Shown piece after piece: positions 28,826 to 33,609 of a DNA stretch of 33,609 nucleotides. Below the pieces are notes generated by a model. That model saw only the letters and a list, made by a program, of their open reading frames with translations. It was not told where the DNA came from and did no database searches. The stretch's first letter is position 1. Every line of letters begins with the position of its first letter. Origin of the DNA: Pseudoalteromonas sp. CO133X (GTDB lineage Bacteria; Pseudomonadota; Gammaproteobacteria; Enterobacterales; Alteromonadaceae); the NCBI GenBank assembly GCA_004208945.1, contig SGPE01000005.1, positions 1 to 33,609 on the forward strand, read 5' to 3'. The position numbers were made by a program, and so were the translations under genes.

Positions 28826-29596
28826 ATGAATCAAACGGAACTGCTAGAAGAAATCTTACTCCTCGCACGCCAAGCGGGTAGCGCAATAATGGGGATTTAC
28901 GAAAAGGACTTTAATGTTGAATACAAGGCTGATGAAAGTCCTGTTACCGACGCAGACCTAGCAGCTCATAAAGTGATTGTGAATGGCTTAAAACACCTTA
29001 CCCCAGATGTGCCAATTCTAAGTGAAGAAAGCGCTGATATAAGCTGGGACGTCCGCCAAGCATGGCAACGCTACTGGTTAGTTGATCCTATAGATGGCAC
29101 CAAAGAATTCATCAAGAAAAACGGCGAGTTTACCGTCAATATTGCACTGATCGAAAATGGAAAGCCTGTATTAGCTGTGGTTGATGCACCCGCTTTGGGC
29201 GTTTCGTATATTGCAAGTGAAGCAATCGGTGCCTTTAAAGATAAAGGCGATGAGCGTATCGAACTAAAAGTTACCCGCAAACCAAACAGAGGACTTATCC
29301 GTGTTGTTGGCAGTCGCTCACATCCTTCTCCAGATCTTGCTGAGTTTGTAAAACAGTTCGATGACGTAGAAATGGTCTCAAAAGGCAGCTCACTAAAACT
29401 ATGCTTAGTAGCCGAAGGCAGTGCAGATATTTACCCACGGTTAGGCCCAACCTGTGAGTGGGATACAGGCGCAGGCCATGCAATTGCCGAAATAGCTGGC
29501 GCAACGGTTAGTAAACTCGATGGCAGCCCACTACTGTATAACAGTAAAGAAGAGTATCTGAATCCATATTTTGTGGTATCGGCGTTAGAAGGTTAA
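28826..29596 (+). CDS. cysQ: 3'(2'),5'-bisphosphate nucleotidase CysQ
   Basis: 256 residues of the inositol-monophosphatase-like family. It converts PAP, left when PAPS is reduced, to AMP. Metal-binding signatures are LSEESADIS (E67), DPIDGTKEF (D87, D90) and CEWDTGAGHAIAEIAG near residue 210. The gene starts only 3 nt after cysC and is the last of the operon, so PAPS synthesis and PAP removal are made together. No cysH or cysJI lies in the window. Confidence 0.96.
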   Translation: MNQTELLEEILLLARQAGSAIMGIYEKDFNVEYKADESPVTDADLAAHKVIVNGLKHLTPDVPILSEESADISWDVRQAWQRYWLVDPIDGTKEFIKKNGEFTVNIALIENGKPVLAVVDAPALGVSYIASEAIGAFKDKGDERIELKVTRKPNRGLIRVVGSRSHPSPDLAEFVKQFDDVEMVSKGSSLKLCLVAEGSADIYPRLGPTCEWDTGAGHAIAEIAGATVSKLDGSPLLYNSKEEYLNPYFVVSALEG

Positions 29597-29691
29597 GGTA
29601 AATAGAAAAGTGGCTTCAAAAGCGTTAATTTTTTCAGGCTGAGTTGAATATCACAGAACTTAATCTATTGAAAACTCAAAAAGCCTCAGAC

Positions 29692-29721
29692 AATTCCCTC
29701 TAAAATATTCTAGAGGGAATT
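29692..29721. other. Perfect 11-bp stem after cysQ
   Basis: AATTCCCTCTA and TAGAGGGAATT pair perfectly around an 8-nt loop, between the convergent cysQ and beta-helix genes. Neither strand has a T-run next to it, so termination would have to be Rho-assisted or the stem acts on RNA stability. The flanking 29597-29691 holds a weaker AGGCT-GAGTT/AACTC-AGCCT pairing and no gene. Confidence 0.5.
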
Positions 29722-29775
29722 CCAAACGAGCTGATTTAGAAGCACAGCTCTACTAACTGTTTAAATAGTTTATAT

Positions 29776-30900
29776 TTACGTACAATCTGGAATAAAGCCG
29801 TTTACCATACTCAGATTTTCGATATTTAACTGCATTCCACCCACAAAACCAATACTGCCCTGAATGCCATTTTTCTCACGCAAATCACATAATTTAGATA
29901 CATCAGACACCTCAAAAACAGAATCGACAAACTCGACTCTTGAACCTATTGCCTGAATAGCGTTAGGCTTGTTAGCTTTTACATAGCAGTTTTTACATGA
30001 GAAATCATTATACCAAAGCTTTAGATTGTGTCTGTTAATATCGCCTGATAAGGATGTAACTTCTTCTAAAATGGTACTTTGACTTTTTATATCAAGATCT
30101 GCATCTCGACTGTTCGACACCAATACATTTTTAATTGTAACACCGGCGACATCTGAATTTACAACAATCCCATCCCCCTGCTGATAACTCCCGCAATCAA
30201 CTGAACCACCAACATTATTTGAAATAGATACATTTTCAATATTTATATCTCTAGTCTTACCGCTGACACTTATACCAGTAATATGACAATCTTTTGTAGA
30301 ATCTATGTTTGAATTTAACCCGTCTATTTTTGAGTTTGTAATAGAAATATTTTTAGGTGTATTACCATTAATGCGAATTCCTGATTTATGGTAAGCTAAG
30401 GTGGTTAATTCATTGATTGTAATGTTACTAACAACTTCTGAGATGCCGCTATCAAAATCTACGCAACTCATTGTATTGTGTGCATATATGCGGTCAATAT
30501 TCACATTTGATACAGCATTATTCTTAAACCTAAAACAATATTGTGTATTAATAAACTTTATATTATCAAAGCTAACATTACTTCTCGCAACAATAAAACC
30601 TGAGCTCCCGCCATTTCCACTATTATAGTCACTGGTAATTATAACATTACCTAAACCAGAAATTTTAACGGGGTGTGCCCCTTGGCTAACCAACAAATAA
30701 TTATTCTGATAATATATCCCAGATTTTAAAATAATATTTGCTATACTCGCATCTGCTAGAAACCCATTTAAATCTGATAAATTCGCTGGCCTTTCTATAT
30801 CATACCCATCGCCAGTACCATCTGAACTTACATACACGGTATTTGCGTAAGATAAGTTAGCTACGCCCAGAAAAACCAATATAAAAACAAAATTTTTCAT
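29776..30900 (-). CDS. Secreted right-handed parallel beta-helix protein, function unknown
   Basis: 374 residues with a clear signal peptide (MKNFVFILVFLGVANLSYA, cut after YA). The mature chain has NTVYVSSDGTGDGYD, the usual opening of secreted beta-helix proteins, then many short strands with N/D/S turns (NITINEL, NISITNSKIDG, GVTIKNVLVSNS), as in pectate-lyase-like and polysaccharide-lyase folds. Eight Cys suggest disulfides. No catalytic motif is recognised: a lyase, an epimerase or an adhesin are all possible. ATG 30900 is chosen because AAGGA lies 7 nt upstream; a longer frame from 30924 adds 8 residues. The gene is much more AT-rich than its neighbours and stands alone, which suggests transfer. 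Confidence 0.82.
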   Translation of the reverse strand: MKNFVFILVFLGVANLSYANTVYVSSDGTGDGYDIERPANLSDLNGFLADASIANIILKSGIYYQNNYLLVSQGAHPVKISGLGNVIITSDYNSGNGGSSGFIVARSNVSFDNIKFINTQYCFRFKNNAVSNVNIDRIYAHNTMSCVDFDSGISEVVSNITINELTTLAYHKSGIRINGNTPKNISITNSKIDGLNSNIDSTKDCHITGISVSGKTRDINIENVSISNNVGGSVDCGSYQQGDGIVVNSDVAGVTIKNVLVSNSRDADLDIKSQSTILEEVTSLSGDINRHNLKLWYNDFSCKNCYVKANKPNAIQAIGSRVEFVDSVFEVSDVSKLCDLREKNGIQGSIGFVGGMQLNIENLSMVNGFIPDCT

Positions 30901-30954
30901 AACAAAATCCTTATTAATTTTCATTTAGAATCTACTACCTAAAAAAGGTACTTA

Positions 30955-30983
30955 TTTATAGGTGAAAAATAACAAAACTACAA
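30955..30983 (-). promoter_or_regulatory. Probable promoter of the beta-helix gene
   Basis: The minus strand has TTGTAG (30983-30978), a 17-nt spacer and TATAAA (30960-30955), about 55 nt before the ATG at 30900. A short ACCT/AGGT hairpin lies in the leader. In such AT-rich DNA chance matches are likely, so support is moderate. Confidence 0.5.
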
Positions 30984-31192
30984 ATATAAAACATAGAAAA
31001 AGACGTATTAACTACACACATAAAACCCATTAATAAAAAAACACTAAAATCATGCTTTATAAAAGCCATTATCACTTACTAAATTTTAAATTTAATACTT
31101 AAAAATTCCGCTAAATATTACATTGCAAAACTAGTCAATGAAGCAATGTTCCGTTAATATTTTGCTCAATTATTTATAGTGAAGGAATAAAA
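30984..31192. other. AT-rich gene-free spacer
   Basis: The interval between the divergent beta-helix gene and the small ORF at 31193 is very rich in A and T and contains no ORF with a ribosome binding site except the one at its right end. It should hold promoters for both directions. Such DNA is also a typical H-NS/MvaT-type silencer target; this is a guess. Confidence 0.5.
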
Positions 31193-31384
31193 ATGACAAC
31201 GGTTGAAAAGGCAATTGAAGCAGCGTACGAATCACAAATCACCTCGCTTTATAAGGCTCTCTCACAAAGCATTCTTGCCGCAAATGGCGATGAAGCAGAA
31301 ATCAGTGCCGCTGAGGCTCGCTTTAAGAAAGGCTTAGCATTTGCTGCTGATATAAAAACACGTGCACTAACGGCTGCACAATAA
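31193..31384 (+). CDS. Small helical protein of 63 residues, unknown
   Basis: MTTVEKAIEAAYESQITSLY continues as a mostly helical Ala/Glu/Lys-rich chain and ends RALTAAQ. It has no Cys, no signal and no membrane segment. GAAGGA sits 6-7 nt before the ATG, and the amino-acid use is regular rather than random, so it is likely a real gene. The antisense frame through it lacks a ribosome binding site. It stands alone 170 nt before the serine transporter gene. I do not recognise the family; a soluble helical small protein is all that can be said. Confidence 0.65.
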   Translation: MTTVEKAIEAAYESQITSLYKALSQSILAANGDEAEISAAEARFKKGLAFAADIKTRALTAAQ

Positions 31385-31391
31385 CACTCTA

Positions 31392-31420
31392 AGCTGGGTG
31401 GAGCAGTGCAAAACTCAGCT
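31392..31420 (+). other. Hairpin after the small ORF
   Basis: AGCTGGGT (31392-31399) and ACTCAGCT (31413-31420) pair with one G-U, 8 nt past the stop. No T-run follows. The remaining spacer to 31554 also has a GTAAG/CTTAC hairpin near 31445-31460 and should contain the promoter of the transporter gene; no clear promoter was seen. Confidence 0.35.
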
Positions 31421-31554
31421 AGCCAAATAAGCAATATTCCTTTGTGTAAGTCTCCCCTTACAGCATAGTTATTTAAATACAACGCTAAAACATGCATTCT
31501 TAGTCGCTTTTCTATATGCTGCGCGACAATTATTATTCTAATAGTGGAGTGCTA

Positions 31555-32817
31555 ATGAACACACATCAAGATGCTGCGCAGTACAACGCATCGACAACAA
31601 GTAGTAACTCGAAATGGAATCTTCATGACACCCAATGGGTATTAAGCTTATTTGGTACCGCAGTCGGCGCTGGTATTTTATTCTTACCGATTAATATTGG
31701 TATTGGTGGATTCTGGCCATTAGTGATTATGGCTTGCTTAGCCTTTCCTATGACTTTTCTGGCTCACCGTGGTTTGGCCCGTTTTGTATTATCATCTAAA
31801 CAGTCCGATGCTGATTTTACAGACGTAGTTGAAGAGCATTTTGGTATTAACGCTGGTCGCTTAATTTCTCTTTTATACTTCCTTTCGATCTTTCCTATTT
31901 TACTTATCTATGGTGTTGGCTTAACCAATACCGTCGACAGCTTTATTGTGAATCAATTAGGCATGGAGTCACCACCTCGAGTTCTATTATCAGGGGTTTT
32001 AGTAGGTGGTATGATTAGCTTAATGCTTGGTGGTGAGGCACTTATGCTTCGCGCTTTTTCTATTTTAGTTTATCCTCTGGTTGGTATCTTATTCTTCTTA
32101 TCATTATATTTAATCCCTAGCTGGCAAATGCCTGACATCACTATTCCTGAATTCTCAGGTTTTATGAAGACGCTTTGGTTATCTATTCCTATTATTGTTT
32201 TCTCGTTTAGCCACGCAGCTGCGATCTCAAGTTTTGTCCATGTACAGCGAGCCCATTACGGCAATAATGCCAAAATGAAATCTGAAGCAATTCTTAAACG
32301 TACCAGTTTATTACTGATTGTATTTGTGTTGCTGTTTGTATTTTCTTGTGTGTTGTCTCTGTCATCTGAGCAAATGATACAAGCTAAAGCTGATAATGTG
32401 TCTATTTTGTCATTTCTAGCCAATATCACAGATAACTCGTTTATTGCCACACTTGGTCCTCTGGTTGCTTTTATCGCAATTACTTCATCATTCTTAGGTC
32501 ACTTCTTAGGTGCTCGTGAAAGCTTTAATGGGCTAGTGAGTAAGCAAGCACATTTGAATCCAAAGTTAGTTGATAAAATTGGCACAGTGATCATGTTCTT
32601 CGCTATTTGGTATTGCTCAGTGATCAACCCAAGTATTTTAGACATGATGGATCAGCTGTCAGGCCCTATCATTGCCATGATCCTTTTCATCATGCCGATG
32701 ATTGCCGTTTATAAAGTACCTAGCTTACACAAATACAGAAACCGCTTAAGTACACTGTTTGTGCTTACAATTGGCTCTCTGGCGGTATTTGCGCTTATTT
32801 ATAGCATGATTAAGTAA
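31555..32817 (+). CDS. sdaC: SdaC-like serine/proton symporter (HAAAP family)
   Basis: 420 residues with about 11 membrane helices, colinear with E. coli SdaC (429). Shared landmarks include GTAVGAGILFLPINIGIGG (E. coli GTAIGAGVLFLPINAGVGG), LAFPMTFLAHRGLARFVLS, VVEEHFGI, VFSFSHAAAISSF, SFLGHFLGARESFNGLV and GPIIAMILFIMPM. The family imports serine, or in paralogs threonine or aromatic amino acids, with protons. Serine is the best guess because the match is to SdaC rather than TdcC or the aromatic carriers. The ATG at 31555 has GGAG 6 nt upstream; the longer frame from 31516 adds 13 residues without a ribosome site. No serine deaminase gene adjoins it. A strong terminator follows. Confidence 0.92.
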   Translation: MNTHQDAAQYNASTTSSNSKWNLHDTQWVLSLFGTAVGAGILFLPINIGIGGFWPLVIMACLAFPMTFLAHRGLARFVLSSKQSDADFTDVVEEHFGINAGRLISLLYFLSIFPILLIYGVGLTNTVDSFIVNQLGMESPPRVLLSGVLVGGMISLMLGGEALMLRAFSILVYPLVGILFFLSLYLIPSWQMPDITIPEFSGFMKTLWLSIPIIVFSFSHAAAISSFVHVQRAHYGNNAKMKSEAILKRTSLLLIVFVLLFVFSCVLSLSSEQMIQAKADNVSILSFLANITDNSFIATLGPLVAFIAITSSFLGHFLGARESFNGLVSKQAHLNPKLVDKIGTVIMFFAIWYCSVINPSILDMMDQLSGPIIAMILFIMPMIAVYKVPSLHKYRNRLSTLFVLTIGSLAVFALIYSMIK

Positions 32818-32835
32818 CGTACCACTTACTATATA

Positions 32836-32870
32836 AAAAGCCCAGTAGGGAATCTCTGCTGGGCTTTTTT
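32836..32870 (+). terminator. Intrinsic terminator after sdaC
   Basis: AAGCCCAGTAG pairs with CTGCTGGGCTT (one G-U) around GGAATCT, followed by TTTTTT, 18 nt past the stop. A leading A-run makes it partly active on the other strand too. Confidence 0.9.
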
Positions 32871-33042
32871 GGTTATGTTATGCACACAGCTAAGGTTCGG
32901 CTTTAGGAATAGTGTGGACATACAGCAGTGGTTTTACTTTAGTATTAGCGCAGCCATTTTACAGATTACCCCCTGTATTCTAGTACCAAACAACATCGGC
33001 TTCATCCCGTCCTCCATAAGATCTACGCCCACGTAGTCTCAT
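32871..33042. other. Gene-free spacer before the tandem repeat
   Basis: No ORF with a ribosome binding site, RNA gene or promoter stood out here. The stretch near 32993-33020 (ATCGGCTTCATCCCG and onward) loosely matches the GCGGGTTTATCCCGC part of the repeat that follows and may be a decayed earlier copy. Confidence 0.5.
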
Positions 33043-33044
33043 CA

Positions 33045-33269
33045 CGCGATATAAAATCACGACGACAAACGTGTGGGGACGGCCTTGTCACGTAGCAGCG
33101 GGTTTATCCCGCGTCATGGGCTGTCTGTTCGCGGATAGCGCGCGATGTAAAATCGCAACGACAAACGTCTTGGGCTGGCCTTGTCGCGTAGCAGCGGGTT
33201 TATCCCGCGTCATGGGCTGTCTATTTACGGATAAAGCGCGATATAAAAGCGCGACGAAAAACGCAAAAA
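33045..33269. repeat. 96-bp tandem repeat, two full units plus a partial third
   Basis: CGCGAT starts at 33045, 33141 and 33237, an exact 96-bp period. Units 1 and 2 differ at about 13 of 96 positions by eye and share a perfect 36-bp stretch (33091-33126 and 33187-33222). Unit 3 stops after about 33 bases at the rRNA terminator. Each unit has two inverted repeats: CGCGAT-N5-ATCGCG at its start (imperfect in each unit) and GCGGG-TTTAT-CCCGC in the middle. It looks like a REP/BIME-type palindromic element; a fourth core copy lies in the 23S-5S spacer. Confidence 0.85.
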
Positions 33270-33295
33270 ACCCGTTGCATTGCTGCAACGGGTTT
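33265..33295 (-). terminator. rRNA operon terminator
   Basis: On the minus strand AAACCCGTTGCA and TGCAACGGGTTT form a perfect 12-bp stem with a GCAA (GNRA) tetraloop, followed by six T. It begins about 10 nt past the 5S 3' end and closes the rRNA operon. Confidence 0.92.
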
Positions 33296-33304
33296 CTTTA
33301 ATTA

Positions 33305-33424
33305 GGAGCCTGGCGATGTCCTACTTTCACATGGCAAATGCCACACTATCATCGGCGCTGTTTCGTTTCACTACTGAGTTCGGCATGGGGTCAGGTGGGT
33401 CCAAAACGCTATTGTCACCAAGCG
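33305..33424 (-). rRNA. rrf: 5S ribosomal RNA
   Basis: The reverse complement contains the 5S landmarks CCCACCTGACCCCATGCCGA and ACTCAGTAGTGAAACG, then GCGCCGATGATAGTGTGG and AAAGTAGG. The ends pair as GCTTGGTG with CGCCAGGC. Exact ends are good to a few bases. Transcribed toward lower coordinates as the last gene of the rRNA operon. Confidence 0.95.
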
Positions 33425-33555
33425 TATTCTGTTGTAAGCGCGATATAAAATCGCGACTACTAAATTCGGAATGCTGATTTTAAGTAAATTCTACTTTAGT
33501 TTCTTAACTTCTGTTTTGCGTTGTTACGCTGCCACAAAACGCGTTTGGCGTTGTA
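33425..33555 (-). other. 23S-5S internal transcribed spacer
   Basis: About 131 nt between 5S and the 23S end, without a tRNA. It holds a copy of the palindromic repeat core (33439-33455) and, near the 23S end, a stem GTTTTG/CAAAAC enclosing a GCGT-AACA-ACGC hairpin that may belong to the 23S/5S processing structure. Confidence 0.8.
33439..33455. repeat. Repeat-core palindrome inside the 23S-5S spacer
   Basis: CGCGAT-ATAAA-ATCGCG is a perfect 6-bp-arm inverted repeat. It and its flanks (TAAGCG before, GACTAC after) match the unit starts at 33045, 33141 and 33237 over about 22 bases. The palindrome is intact here but imperfect in the three downstream copies. Confidence 0.75.
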
Positions 33556-33609
33556 TGGTTAAGCCTCACGGGTAATTAGTACAGGTTAGCTTAATGGCTC
33601 ACACCACTT
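33556..33609 (-). rRNA. rrl: 23S ribosomal RNA, 3' end (cut by window edge)
   Basis: The reverse complement reads GCTAACCTGTACTAATTACC then CGTGAGGCTTAACC, the conserved 3' end of gammaproteobacterial 23S rRNA (E. coli has GGTACTAATGAACCGTGAGG). Only about 54 nt are in the window; the rest of the rRNA operon lies beyond 33609. Confidence 0.93.

Noticed and set aside
29776..31384. Prophage or insertion element around the beta-helix gene
   Set aside because: No transposase, integrase, flanking direct repeat or tRNA attachment site was found; only composition sets the stretch apart.
31516..31554. Upstream start for the serine transporter at 31516
   Set aside because: No ribosome binding site there. 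GGAG is spaced correctly for 31555, where the SdaC-like N-terminus begins.
33045..33269. Possible CRISPR array
   Set aside because: The units are head-to-tail 96-bp copies with no alternation of short repeats and unique spacers, and no cas genes are in the window.
33071..33301. 76-residue plus-strand ORF with internally repeated residues (VAAGLSRVMGCLF twice) and a matching minus-strand ORF at 33088-33288
   Set aside because: Both are products of the 96-bp repeat, whose length is a multiple of three and so keeps frames open. There is no ribosome binding site, and the frame runs into the rRNA terminator.

Overview
The window looks like a chromosomal segment of a marine gammaproteobacterium, most likely Pseudoalteromonas or a close Alteromonadales relative. 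This rests on E. coli-like sizes and motifs of the ribosomal and RNA polymerase proteins, moderate GC with an AT-rich coding style, and a sulfate-activation operon that uses an SLC13-type permease. The genus is inferred from recall, not from a search.

Region 1 (1-15785, all minus strand, read right to left) is the classic information-processing block. A tRNA-Trp gene with its own promoter heads secE-nusG-rplK-rplA-rplJ-rplL-rpoB-rpoC, followed by the str operon rpsL-rpsG-fusA-tuf; tuf is cut by the window edge. Control elements can be read in the spacers: an L1-type operator before rplK, the L10 leader before rplJ, an attenuator and a candidate RNase III stem between rplL and rpoB, GNRA-loop and SD hairpins before rpoC, and a strong promoter (TTGACA, 17 nt, TAAAAT) before rpsL.

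Region 2 (15831-22400) is accessory. It holds a very large hybrid two-component sensor/regulator (two seven-bladed propellers, Y_Y_Y, kinase, receiver, AraC HTH), a CsgG-like lipoprotein with a peptidoglycan-binding-like C-terminus, and a minus-strand pair: deoC and an overlapping unknown protein with a PD-(D/E)XK-like core.

Region 3 (22555-29596) is a compact plus-strand sulfur operon: cysG, cysD, cysN, an SLC13/RCK permease, cysC and cysQ. Together they import sulfate, activate it to APS and PAPS, remove PAP, and make siroheme for sulfite reductase. A perfect palindrome with LysR-type (T-N11-A) geometry sits just upstream of a plausible promoter and is a good CysB-site candidate.

Region 4 (29597-32870) carries an AT-rich orphan gene for a secreted parallel beta-helix protein, a 63-residue small ORF and an SdaC-like serine transporter with a clear terminator.

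Region 5 (32871-33609) is the 3' end of an rRNA operon on the minus strand: 23S end, spacer, 5S and terminator. It is followed by a 96-bp tandem repeat whose palindromic core also occurs inside the 23S-5S spacer. The repeat, the hybrid sensor with its odd start region, the CsgG-like fusion, the nuclease-like partner of deoC and the beta-helix orphan are the points most worth a second look. I saw no convincing wholly new multi-gene system.
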